Positions 45,983 through 53,881 of a stretch of 64,000 bases of DNA are shown piece by piece. A model generated the notes under the pieces. It searched no databases, was not told the origin of the DNA, and worked only from the letters and a program-made list of their open reading frames with translations. The translations under genes were made by a program, and so were the position numbers. Positions within the stretch are counted from its first letter, which is position 1, and every line of letters starts with the position of its first letter. The stretch is from Betaproteobacteria bacterium (GTDB lineage: Bacteria; Pseudomonadota; Gammaproteobacteria; Burkholderiales; CAIKXV01): the NCBI GenBank assembly GCA_021298815.1, contig JAJTHE010000075.1, forward strand, positions 124,001 through 188,000, written 5' to 3'.

Positions 45983-46786
45983 TCAGCGGATCGCGAGGAA
46001 CCGGATGTCCCCGAACCACGCCGTCGCCTTCTCGCCGGTGTTGTCGGTGTCGGTCATCACCGCGATGCCCGAGACCAGCGGCGCGTCGTAGCCGAACGCC
46101 TTGCGGAAGTCCTCGGCCAGGTTGCGCCGGTAGGTGATCCATTCGCCCACGCGCGCGCTGCCGCTCTCGACCACGATCATCCGCACCCGGTCGGTGTAGG
46201 CGTTGGGCACCGTGGTGCCGACCGGCGAGCGGGTGTCCCAGATGTAGTTGATCGCGGCGCGTGGCGGAAGCTGGCCGTAGATCGCGCGTGCCGCGCGGTC
46301 GGCGAGCGAGATCGAGTTCGCGTCGTGGGCGAAGGTGATGTACAGGCGCACCGGATAGTCGTCGCCGGCCTTCGTCTTCACGTCGGCCTTCGCCAGCACG
46401 TTGCCCGCGCGCCAGCGCCATTCGATGATCGGGAATGCCTTCAGGTCGATCGTCTGCTCGCGCACCAGGCCGGAGGCCGAGGCGTCCGCATCGGCGCGCA
46501 GCACGACGCTGCCGCCCTCGCGCACCAGCGCGTACTGGGTCTGCCGCTCGATGTTGCGGAAGGTCAGCGGCTTCCAGCCGGCGGGCGACGCCGCGCCCTC
46601 GCGCTCGGCGGAGAAGCGGCCGACCTCGACCACCGCTGGGGCTTCCTTCGCGACGGGCGCGGGCGCCTGTGCCTGCACCGGTACGGCAAAGGGAAGAACA
46701 AGGGCGAACGCCAGGGTGCTGCGTGCCGCCAGGCTGCGGGCGAGACGTCTGGGCGCGGCGGGATGTGCGGCAGCGGGCAGGGTCAT
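45983..46786 (-). CDS. DUF3047 family exported protein
   Basis: A 267-residue protein with a signal peptide of about 38 residues (long basic N-terminus, LAFALVLPFAVPVQAQA core). The mature part resembles the beta-sandwich DUF3047 family: IEWRWRAGNVL, DYPVRLYITF and WGDxRF-like TAWFGDIRFLAI. Function unknown; the fold suggests ligand or carbohydrate binding. The start overlaps the DUF2064 stop by 4 bases, so it is co-translated with the arsenosugar-type cluster upstream, a possible but unproven functional link. Confidence 0.75.
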   Translation of the reverse strand: MTLPAAAHPAAPRRLARSLAARSTLAFALVLPFAVPVQAQAPAPVAKEAPAVVEVGRFSAEREGAASPAGWKPLTFRNIERQTQYALVREGGSVVLRADADASASGLVREQTIDLKAFPIIEWRWRAGNVLAKADVKTKAGDDYPVRLYITFAHDANSISLADRAARAIYGQLPPRAAINYIWDTRSPVGTTVPNAYTDRVRMIVVESGSARVGEWITYRRNLAEDFRKAFGYDAPLVSGIAVMTDTDNTGEKATAWFGDIRFLAIR

Positions 46787-47448
46787 CGGAGCTCCAGTGC
46801 GTCGAACAGTCCGGGCGCGATGGCGCGCAGCCGGTCGAGGTCTTCCGGCCGGTCGACGTCCCAGCCGGTGGGCAGGGCATGCAGGCGCCAGCCGAGGCGG
46901 TCGGTGCGCAGGCAGGTCTGCGCGAACACGGCGTCGGTGCTCCACGGCATCGCGTCGAACAGCGAACGATCGATGCGCGATGCACCGATCAGCGCATAGC
47001 CGCCGTCCTCGGTCGGCAGCAGCACCAGGTCGGAGGGCGGGGTCAGCCCTGGCGCGGGATCGATCGCATCGAACGCGGCCGCGAGTGCATCGGGCGTGAT
47101 CGACGGGCAGTCGGTGCCCACCAGCACCGGGCGTGCGCCGGCGTCGAGGGCGTCGCCGAGCGCGTGGTGCATGCGGCTGCCGAGGTCGTCGCCCTGCTGC
47201 ACCCGCAGCTGCAGTGGATGCCGGCGCGCGCATTCGTCGAAGAACGGGTGCGCCGTATCCGGCGTGCACCACAGTTCGACGCGGGGATCGTGCAGGCGCG
47301 GCAGTGCCTCGAACACGCCATCGAGCAGCCGCACCACCAGCCGGGCGTGCAGTCGTGCCGCGCCGTCGTCGCCGAGCACCGGCGCCAGGCGGGTCTTCGA
47401 CCGGCCCGGGACCGGGGCGCGCGCGAACACCTGCAGCACCCGTGTCAT
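46783..47448 (-). CDS. DUF2064 (TIGR04282-type) nucleotidyl/glycosyltransferase-fold protein
   Basis: A 221-residue GT-A-like protein. The N-terminal LQVFARAPVPGRSKTRLAPVLG motif, VGTDCPSITPDAL, and the PTEDGGYALIGAS segment are diagnostic of the DUF2064 family, which is annotated as an arsenosugar biosynthesis glycosyltransferase when next to ArsS. It starts in an ATGA overlap with the GT2 gene and ends in an ATGA overlap with DUF3047. Reaction not established. Confidence 0.88.
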   Translation of the reverse strand: MTRVLQVFARAPVPGRSKTRLAPVLGDDGAARLHARLVVRLLDGVFEALPRLHDPRVELWCTPDTAHPFFDECARRHPLQLRVQQGDDLGSRMHHALGDALDAGARPVLVGTDCPSITPDALAAAFDAIDPAPGLTPPSDLVLLPTEDGGYALIGASRIDRSLFDAMPWSTDAVFAQTCLRTDRLGWRLHALPTGWDVDRPEDLDRLRAIAPGLFDALELR

Positions 47449-48137
47449 CGCGTCGGCCCGTAGTAGCGCCGGTGCAGCTCCGCCGGCGGCGCGCCGCGCC
47501 AGTAGGCGTAGCGCAGCCGCCACATCAGCACGATGGTGCGCCTGGCGCCGTCGCGATCCCAGCGCCGGCCGGAGGTGGCGACGGGCGTGCCGATGCAGGC
47601 GGGCCGGCCGATGCGGCGCAGCCGCGCGGACAGTTCTATGTCTTCCATCAGCGGCTGCTGCGGGAAGCGTCCGGCCTGCTCGAAGGCGGTGCGGGTGGCG
47701 AACATCGCCTGGTCGCCGGTGGCGATGCCGGTCAGCCGCGAGCGCAGGTTCATCATCGCGGCCACCACGCGCAGCATCGGATGGCGGCCCTCGATGCGCA
47801 CGTCGAAACGTCCCCAGGCATGGGTGCGAAGCGCCTGCGCGACCAGCCGGTCGGCGTCCTCGGGCAGGCGGGTGTCGGCATGCAGGAACAGCAGCGAACC
47901 GCCGCGTGCGGCCGCCGCGCCGGCGTTCATCTGTGCCGCGCGCGAGCGGGGTGCCTCGAGCACCCGGGCACCGCGGGCACGCGCGCGATCGGCCGTGCCG
48001 TCGCCGCTGCCGCCGTCGACCACGATCAGCTCGGCTCCGCGCGCGGCCAGCGGCGCCAGGGAGTCGATCGCAGCCGCGATGCGCTCGCCCTCGTCGAGCA
48101 CCGGCATCACGATCGACAGCCCGGGTGCAGCCATCAT
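47445..48137 (-). CDS. GT2 glycosyltransferase, TIGR04283-type
   Basis: A 230-residue family-2 glycosyltransferase: LSIVMPVLDEGERI at the N-terminus, VVDGGSGDGTAD nucleotide site, FLHADTRLP (DxD-like) metal site, MEDIELSARLRRIG acceptor region. The TIGR04283 subgroup co-occurs with ArsS and DUF2064. ATG 48137 is chosen, 9 bases after the ArsS stop; ATG 48134 is equally usable. Its likely substrate is a nucleotide-sugar donor with an arsenosugar-type acceptor, by neighbourhood only. Confidence 0.88.
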   Translation of the reverse strand: MMAAPGLSIVMPVLDEGERIAAAIDSLAPLAARGAELIVVDGGSGDGTADRARARGARVLEAPRSRAAQMNAGAAAARGGSLLFLHADTRLPEDADRLVAQALRTHAWGRFDVRIEGRHPMLRVVAAMMNLRSRLTGIATGDQAMFATRTAFEQAGRFPQQPLMEDIELSARLRRIGRPACIGTPVATSGRRWDRDGARRTIVLMWRLRYAYWRGAPPAELHRRYYGPTR

Positions 48138-48146
48138 CGGCAACGC

Positions 48147-49169
48147 TCAGCGCGCGACCACCGGGATCGCCGACAGCCCCGCGGCCGCCGTCGTCGAGGA
48201 CAGCGAGCCGCCGCAGCTCGACCCCTGCCCGGCGGTGCAGCCATAGCAATGGTTGCGAACCTCGATCGGCAGCCCCGCGAGGTTGCGCCCGATCAGGTCG
48301 GACAGGTGCGCGCGCCCGCCTGCCGCGATCGTCGTGTCCAGCGGCAATCCCAGCCCGAGCATCTGGTTGAAGTCGCAGTCGTACACATGGCCCTGCCAGT
48401 CGACGCTGACCAGGGTGCGGCACATCACGCCCTCGAGGTTCTCGGGGCGATGCGCCGAGCGCAGCAGGTCGATGTAGCCGTCGAAGGTGCCCTTCGAGAT
48501 CAGCGTGCTGCCGAAGCGCTGGATCGGCATGTTGGCCAGCGCATACAGCCGGTTGAACACGATGCCGTAGCGGGTGGCGAGTTCGTCCTTGTAGGCGGCT
48601 TCCAGCGGCCCCTGCGCCGGCGGCAGCGAGGGGCCGAGCGGGTTGTAGACCAGGTTGAGCACGCGGCCGCTGCCTTCGCGGCCGTAGCCCAGCGCATTGA
48701 GCCGGCGCAGCGCCTCGATGCTCTTGCCGTGCACGCCCTTGCCGCGCTGCTGGTCGACGTTGTCCTCGAGGTAGCAGGGCAGCGACGCGGTGATCTCGAC
48801 CGACTGCGCGGCGAGGAAGCCTGCGAGGTCTTCGTATCCCGGCTCGAGCAGGATGGTCAGGTTGCAGCGATCGATCACCCGCACGTCGCGCGCGCGCGCC
48901 GCGCGCACCAGGTCGCGGAAGTGCGGATTCATCTCGGGTGCGCCGCCGGTCAGGTCGAGCGTCGAGATCGCGGACGCATCGAGGTATGCGATGACCTGGT
49001 CGATGGTCTCGCGGGTCATCAGCTCGGTGCGGCTGGGGCTGGCGGCGACATGACAGTGCAGGCACTGCTGGTTGCACAGGTAGCCGAGGTTGACCTGGAG
49101 CGTGTCCACCACGCCCCGCCGCAGCGGTGGGAAGTCGACGGGTGCAAGGCGTGGCAGTGTCGGATGCAT
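48147..49169 (-). CDS. arsS: ArsS-type radical SAM protein (arsenosugar biosynthesis)
   Basis: A 340-residue radical SAM enzyme. The [4Fe-4S] motif C32-x3-C36-x2-C39 lies in GYLCNQQCLHCHV, and the C-terminal CYGCTAGQGSSCGG cysteine cluster (auxiliary domain DUF3641-like) is complete. ArsS is thought to attach a 5'-deoxyadenosyl group to arsenic in arsenosugar synthesis. The neighbours (GT2, DUF2064) are the usual companions, but no ArsM methyltransferase or arsenic regulator is in the window. The start at 49169 fits family length. Confidence 0.9.
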   Translation of the reverse strand: MHPTLPRLAPVDFPPLRRGVVDTLQVNLGYLCNQQCLHCHVAASPSRTELMTRETIDQVIAYLDASAISTLDLTGGAPEMNPHFRDLVRAARARDVRVIDRCNLTILLEPGYEDLAGFLAAQSVEITASLPCYLEDNVDQQRGKGVHGKSIEALRRLNALGYGREGSGRVLNLVYNPLGPSLPPAQGPLEAAYKDELATRYGIVFNRLYALANMPIQRFGSTLISKGTFDGYIDLLRSAHRPENLEGVMCRTLVSVDWQGHVYDCDFNQMLGLGLPLDTTIAAGGRAHLSDLIGRNLAGLPIEVRNHCYGCTAGQGSSCGGSLSSTTAAAGLSAIPVVAR

Positions 49170-49211
49170 CGTGCGGATCCTGCAGGAGCGGGGGAGGGAA
49201 GCGGGAAGCGT

Positions 49212-49940
49212 TCAGGGAGCCGTGCCGTGCGCGCCGCGGCCGCCGCGCAGCTTGCGGATCAGGATCGGCACCAGCGCGAACAGTCCGAGCAGCGCGAAGG
49301 CGCCGAGCGTGGCCGGCGACACCAGCTCCGCCGTCGACTCGATGCGCCCCAGCGACTGGCCGAGGTTGGCGAACACGAACACGCCGGGAAGTATTCCGAT
49401 CGCGGTGGCGATGACGAAGGTACGCACGCCCACGCTGGTGAAGGCGGGCGCCAGGTTCACCAGCATGAACGGGAACAGCGGTACCAGCCGCAGGAACAGC
49501 AGGTAGTTGAAGGCATTGTCGGTAAAGCCCTGGTTGATGCGGGCTGCGAGGCCGGGTGTCGCAGACGGGCTGTCCAGGCCGAGCTTGCGCCGGGCGAAAC
49601 CGGCGAACAGGTAGCGTGCCGCCAGGAACGCGCAGGTCGCCCCGGCGGTCGCGGCGACGACGATGATCGCCGCGCCGATCCAGCGGCCGAACAGCAGCCC
49701 GACGGTAAGCGACAGCAGCACTGCGCCGGGCAGGCTGAGTGCGGTGGCGACGACATAGACGGTGAACGCGACGACCACGGCTGCCGCGTAGTGGCGTTCG
49801 GTCAGCGCGAGCAGCTGGTCGCGGTTGTCCTTGATCGTGTCCAGCGAAAGGTATTGCGGACCGCCGAGCGCGAAGAAGGCGGCGATGCCGCCGGCGAACA
49901 GCAGCACCACCAGGATCTTGACCCAGGCATCGCCGCGCAT
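49212..49940 (-). CDS. TVP38/TMEM64 (DedA-like) membrane protein
   Basis: A 242-residue protein with about six membrane helices and the SNARE-associated/VTT domain (TALSLPGAVLLSLTVGLLFGRWIGAAIIVVAATAG, then NYLLFLRLVPLFPFMLVNLAPA). Families with this fold act in lipid scrambling or membrane homeostasis; no specific role can be given. The ATG overlaps the stop of the preceding flavoprotein by one base (TGATG), and such pairing with a MerA-like flavoprotein is common. Confidence 0.9.
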   Translation of the reverse strand: MRGDAWVKILVVLLFAGGIAAFFALGGPQYLSLDTIKDNRDQLLALTERHYAAAVVVAFTVYVVATALSLPGAVLLSLTVGLLFGRWIGAAIIVVAATAGATCAFLAARYLFAGFARRKLGLDSPSATPGLAARINQGFTDNAFNYLLFLRLVPLFPFMLVNLAPAFTSVGVRTFVIATAIGILPGVFVFANLGQSLGRIESTAELVSPATLGAFALLGLFALVPILIRKLRGGRGAHGTAP

Positions 49941-51385
49941 CACTGCGGCCCCCGCAGCCCGAACAGCCGGCGGATCCAGCGCTTCGCGGTCGGCGTCAGC
50001 GAGGCCTTCAGCCGCTGGTCGGCGACGCGGCGGTTGATCTGCGCGAACGTCGGGTAGACATGGATCACGCCGGAGATGTCCGAGGCCTTCATCTTCTTCG
50101 CCATCGCCAGCGCGTATTCCGCGATCGCCTCCCCGGCATGCGCGCCGACCAGCGTCGCGCCCAGCAGCCGCCCCTTGCGGTCGGTGAGGATGCGCGCGAA
50201 GCCGTCGGTCTCGCCCTCGGCCCGCGCCCGGTCGAGCTCGGCGAAGTCGAAGCGATAGCTCTCGAACGGCTGGCCCGTGGCCTTCGCCTCGGCCTCGGAC
50301 AGGCCGACGCGCGCGATCTCCGGTTCGGTGAAGGTGCACCAGGGCACCACCCGCGACTCGACCCGGGCCGGCAGGTGGAACAGGGCGTTGCGCAGCACGA
50401 TGCCGGCATGGTGCTCGGCGACATGGGTGAACTGCTGGCGTCCGGCGGCGTCGCCGGCGACGAAGATGTCCGCGTTGGTGGTGCGCAGTCGGTCGTCGTT
50501 GGTGATCCGGCCCGAGACCACCTCGACACCGGCCTCGGCGAGGCCCAGGCCTTCGGTGTTGACCGCGCGTCCGGCGGCGACCAGCACGTGCGTCGACTCG
50601 ATGCTGCCGGTGCTGCCGTCGGCGCGCTGGAACGCGGTCACGATCCGGCCGGCGGTGCCTGACACCTGCGTCGGCGTCGCGCCGAGCTCGAACACGATGC
50701 CGTCGCGCGCGAGCGAGGCCTGCACCACCGCGGCGGCATCGGCATCCTCGCGCATCAGCACCCGCGGCTCGCGCGCGACCACCGTCACCTGCGTGCCGAG
50801 CCGGGCGAAGGCCTGGGCGAGCTCGCAGCCGATCGGGCCGGCGCCGATCACCAGCAGCGACGGCACCGGTTCGTCCAGCGAGAACACGGTTTCGTTGGTC
50901 AGGCAGGGCACGCCGTCGAGCCCCGGGATCGGTGGCAGCACCGGCCGCGAGCCGGTGGCGAGCACGAACCGGCGGGCGGTGATCCGTCGCCCGGCGGTTT
51001 CGAAGGTGCGCGGATCGGTGAACCGGCCGCCCTCGAGCAGCACCTCGACGCCGAGCGAGCGGAAGCGTTCCGGGCTGTCGTGCGGTTCGATGCCGGCGAT
51101 CACCTGCTGCACCCGGCCCATGACGTCGGGGATCGACGCGGCCGGGCCCGGCGCCGGGGCCGGAAGGCCGTACAGCGCTGCCGCCGCCGGCTGCCGCTGG
51201 TGGAACACCTTCGCGCTCTTGAGCAGGGTCTTGCTCGGCACGCAGCCGTAGTAGAGGCAGTCGCCGCCCAGGCGGTGCTTCTCCACCAGCAGCACCCTGG
51301 CGCCGAGGCCGGCACCGCCGGCAGCCACCACCAGGCCGGCGGCGCCGCCGCCGATCACGCACAGGTCGTATTCGGGTTTCATCAT
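49940..51385 (-). CDS. MerA/dihydrolipoamide-dehydrogenase-like FAD disulfide oxidoreductase
   Basis: A 481-residue class I pyridine nucleotide-disulfide oxidoreductase. FAD loop IGGGAAGLVVA, redox disulfide C43/C48 in GGDCLYYGCVPSK, NAD(P) loop VIGAGPIGCELAQ, and FAD segment ADIFVAGDAAG. The C-terminal dimer motif reads HVYPTFAQ, with Gln where many relatives carry the Glu partner of the catalytic His. No N-terminal heavy-metal domain or C-terminal Cys pair of true MerA is present, so mercury reduction is unlikely. Starts at 51382, 51385 and 51391 are all possible. Confidence 0.87.
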   Translation of the reverse strand: MMKPEYDLCVIGGGAAGLVVAAGGAGLGARVLLVEKHRLGGDCLYYGCVPSKTLLKSAKVFHQRQPAAAALYGLPAPAPGPAASIPDVMGRVQQVIAGIEPHDSPERFRSLGVEVLLEGGRFTDPRTFETAGRRITARRFVLATGSRPVLPPIPGLDGVPCLTNETVFSLDEPVPSLLVIGAGPIGCELAQAFARLGTQVTVVAREPRVLMREDADAAAVVQASLARDGIVFELGATPTQVSGTAGRIVTAFQRADGSTGSIESTHVLVAAGRAVNTEGLGLAEAGVEVVSGRITNDDRLRTTNADIFVAGDAAGRQQFTHVAEHHAGIVLRNALFHLPARVESRVVPWCTFTEPEIARVGLSEAEAKATGQPFESYRFDFAELDRARAEGETDGFARILTDRKGRLLGATLVGAHAGEAIAEYALAMAKKMKASDISGVIHVYPTFAQINRRVADQRLKASLTPTAKRWIRRLFGLRGPQ

Positions 51386-51445
51386 GCCCATGGTACGGCC
51401 TGCAGCCCGGGCTGGATTCAATCTACCGGATTCACGCAGGCTGCT

Positions 51446-51474
51446 TTGCATTCCAAGCAGGTATCCGGTATTCT
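51446..51474 (+). promoter_or_regulatory. Probable sigma-70 promoter of the rpsP operon
   Basis: TTGCAT (51446-51451) and TATTCT (51469-51474) are spaced by exactly 17 bases, about 75 bases before the rpsP ATG. The match is good and lies in an AT-richer stretch, as expected for a strong ribosomal-protein promoter. The long leader could carry control elements, but none was recognised. Confidence 0.65.
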
Positions 51475-51555
51475 CCCAGGCTTTTCAGCGGAATCCCGGT
51501 ACGAGGGTTCCGGCCCTGAAAGTCCTTTTCCCCACTTTCTCAAGGCCAGGTCACC

Positions 51556-51840
51556 ATGGTAGTCATCCGTCTTTCGCGCGGTGGTTCGAAGAACCGCCCG
51601 TTCTACAACATCGTCGTGGCCGACTCGCGTCGCCCGCGCGACGGCAAGTTCATCGAGCGCATCGGCTTCTACAATCCGAAGGCCGCCGAGAAGGAAGAAG
51701 GCCTGCGCGTCGCCCTCGACCGTTTCGAGCACTGGACGTCGCACGGCGCGCAGCCGTCGGACACCGTGGTGCGCCTGACGAAGAAGTTCCGCGCGCTGCC
51801 GGCCGTCAGTGCCGCCGCAGCCGCGCCGGCCGCCGGCTGA
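51556..51840 (+). CDS. rpsP: Ribosomal protein bS16
   Basis: A 94-residue small-subunit protein with the bS16 N-terminus [24 protein letters not shown] and the [18 protein letters not shown] block. The C-terminus is a short Ala-rich tail. First gene of the rpsP-rimM-trmD-rplS operon, conserved across bacteria. Housekeeping; no anomaly. Confidence 0.98.
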   Translation: MVVIRLSRGGSKNRPFYNIVVADSRRPRDGKFIERIGFYNPKAAEKEEGLRVALDRFEHWTSHGAQPSDTVVRLTKKFRALPAVSAAAAAPAAG

Positions 51841-51865
51841 GTCGACTGCCCGGGCAGGTTCGCCC

Positions 51866-52558
51866 ATGCGCGCGCGGCCGACCGGCGAGGACGCCGGGTC
51901 AGTTCCCGATGCCGCGGTGGAAGGTGCAGCCGCGCGCTGGGTGGTGATGGGGCGTATCGGCGCGCCGTTCGGCGTGCAGGGTTGGGTGCGGGTGCAGACC
52001 TACTCGTCCGATCCCGACACGCTGCTGCACCATGAACGCTGGTGGATCCGCAGCGCGCCGGCAGCCGCAGCGGCGGCAGGGGCAGCGACGATGCAGCGGC
52101 CGGGGGCACGCAGGCTGCAGGGTGCAGCGCCGGCTGCACGGTCGTCGAAGCCGGCGCTGGCCGGCAGCGAATGGCGCGAGATCGAGGTGATCGACGCGCA
52201 GGGACATGGCAGTGGATTGATCGCGCAGCTGGACGGGATCGACGATCGCGACCAGGCGGCGCAGGCGAACGGCATCGAGATCGGCCTGTTGCGCGACGAC
52301 CTGCCACCGCCGGAAGAAGACGAGTTCTACTGGGAAGACCTGATCGGGCTGGATGCAGTCGACCCGTCGGGACGCAAGTTCGGCGTGGTGAGCGGCCTGC
52401 TCGAGGCGGGCGCGCACGACGTGCTGGTGATCGATACCCCGGGCCGCACGGCAGCGGGGAAGCCGTTGCAGGTCCTGGTGCCGTTCGTCGAACGGCATGT
52501 CGGTGAAGTAGACCTCGCGAAGAAGCAGGTCGTCGTGGATTGGGAAGAACCGGTTTAG
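51866..52558 (+). CDS. rimM: RimM, 16S rRNA processing factor, with Ala-rich insertion
   Basis: A 230-residue 30S assembly factor, longer than the usual 165-185 residues. The N-terminal beta-barrel start [18 protein letters not shown] and the PRC-barrel half ([24 protein letters not shown], then LVPFVERHV) are present. Between the two, an insertion of about 30 residues is rich in Ala, Gly and Pro (region 65-100), and the first 25 residues are an extra N-terminal extension. The start at 51866 is the first ATG after rpsP with reasonable position; the real start could be nearer 51935. It binds ribosomal protein S19. Confidence 0.93.
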   Translation: MRARPTGEDAGSVPDAAVEGAAARWVVMGRIGAPFGVQGWVRVQTYSSDPDTLLHHERWWIRSAPAAAAAAGAATMQRPGARRLQGAAPAARSSKPALAGSEWREIEVIDAQGHGSGLIAQLDGIDDRDQAAQANGIEIGLLRDDLPPPEEDEFYWEDLIGLDAVDPSGRKFGVVSGLLEAGAHDVLVIDTPGRTAAGKPLQVLVPFVERHVGEVDLAKKQVVVDWEEPV

Positions 52559-52562
52559 TCCG

Positions 52563-53351
52563 ATGCTGCAACTCGATGCCATCACGCTGTTCCCGGACAT
52601 GTTCGATGCCCTGACCGAGTCGGGCATCACCCGCCGTGCGCGCGAGGAACGCCGCTACCAGCTGATCTGCTGGAACCCACGCGACTTCGCCCACGACAAC
52701 TACCGCACCATCGACGATCGTCCGTACGGCGGCGGCCCGGGCATGGTGATGATGGCCGCGCCGCTCGAGGCGGCGCTCGATGCCGCGCGCGACCGCCAGC
52801 GCAGCACCGGCGTGCGCCGCTCGCGCGTGATCCACCTGACGCCGCAGGGCACGCCGCTCACCCACCGCAAGGTGATGGAGCTGTCCGGCGAGTCCGGCCT
52901 GGTGCTGTTCGGCGGCCGCTACGAAGGCGTCGACGAGCGGGTGATCGAGCGCATGGTCGACGACGAGGTGTCGATCGGCGATTTCGTCGTCTCCGGCGGC
53001 GAGCTGCCGATGATGATGCTGATGGACGCGGTGATCCGGCAACTGCCCGGCAGCCTGGGCGACGCCGACTCGGCGCGCCAGGAGTCGTTCGTCGACGGGC
53101 TGCTCGACTGCCCGCACTACACCCGTCCCGAAGTCTACGAAGACATCCCCGTGCCGGCCGTGCTGCTGTCGGGCGACCATGCCGCGATCTCGCGCTGGCG
53201 CCTGAAGCAGTCCCTCGGCCGCACCTGGCAGCGCCGTCCCGACCTGATCGAGCGGCGCCGCCTCAGCGAAAGCGAGACCCGGCTGCTCGACGAGTATCGT
53301 CGCGAGCATGCCGGGGTCGACGTGAAGGTCCCGCGCGAACGCGTGGGGTAG
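52563..53351 (+). CDS. trmD: TrmD, tRNA (guanine-37-N1)-methyltransferase
   Basis: A 262-residue SPOUT methyltransferase making m1G37 in tRNAs reading CNN codons. [15 protein letters not shown] at the N-terminus, [13 protein letters not shown], and the SAM knot [36 protein letters not shown] are diagnostic. It starts 4 bases after rimM. The rplS gene follows after 87 bases. Confidence 0.98.
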   Translation: MLQLDAITLFPDMFDALTESGITRRAREERRYQLICWNPRDFAHDNYRTIDDRPYGGGPGMVMMAAPLEAALDAARDRQRSTGVRRSRVIHLTPQGTPLTHRKVMELSGESGLVLFGGRYEGVDERVIERMVDDEVSIGDFVVSGGELPMMMLMDAVIRQLPGSLGDADSARQESFVDGLLDCPHYTRPEVYEDIPVPAVLLSGDHAAISRWRLKQSLGRTWQRRPDLIERRRLSESETRLLDEYRREHAGVDVKVPRERVG

Positions 53352-53438
53352 CAGGTAGCAGAGACGCAGTTCATCAACCGGCCGTGCATGTTGGTGTCAC
53401 CCGACGCCTGAACCTCTGCCTGCCGCAGGAGAAAAACA

Positions 53439-53867
53439 ATGGATCTGATCCAGCAGCTCGAACAGGAAGAAATCGCCCGCCTGGGCAAGAATATCCCGTC
53501 GTTCGCCCCCGGCGACACGGTGATCGTCAGCGTCAACGTGGTCGAGGGTGACCGCAAGCGGGTCCAGGCCTACGAAGGCGTGGTGATCGCCAAGCGCAAC
53601 CGCGGCCTGAACTCGTCGTTCATCGTGCGCAAGGTGTCGTCGGGCGAAGGCGTCGAGCGTACGTTCCAGACGTACTCGCCGACCATCGCCAACATCGAGG
53701 TGAAGCGCCGCGGCGACGTGCGCCGCGCCAAGCTCTACTACCTGCGTGATCGTTCCGGCAAGTCGGCGCGCATCCGCGAGAAGCTGGTCGCGCGCGTGCC
53801 GAAGGCCGCGGTCGCGGCACCGGCAGCAGCACCTGCCGCTGCGGCGGAAGGCGGCGAGACCGCCTGA
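53439..53867 (+). CDS. rplS: Ribosomal protein bL19
   Basis: A 142-residue 50S protein at the subunit interface. [46 protein letters not shown] and [16 protein letters not shown] are conserved; the final 20 residues are Ala-rich. The ribosome-binding site GCAGGAG is upstream. Last core gene of the operon, with the next gene only 14 bases away. Confidence 0.98.
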   Translation: MDLIQQLEQEEIARLGKNIPSFAPGDTVIVSVNVVEGDRKRVQAYEGVVIAKRNRGLNSSFIVRKVSSGEGVERTFQTYSPTIANIEVKRRGDVRRAKLYYLRDRSGKSARIREKLVARVPKAAVAAPAAAPAAAAEGGETA

Positions 53868-53881
53868 TCGCAGGCGGGCGG

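Noticed and set aside
49940-51385. Considered as mercuric reductase because of GGDCLYYGCVPSK.
   Set aside because: Lacks the N-terminal metal-binding domain, the C-terminal vicinal cysteines and mer neighbours; general disulfide oxidoreductase is safer.
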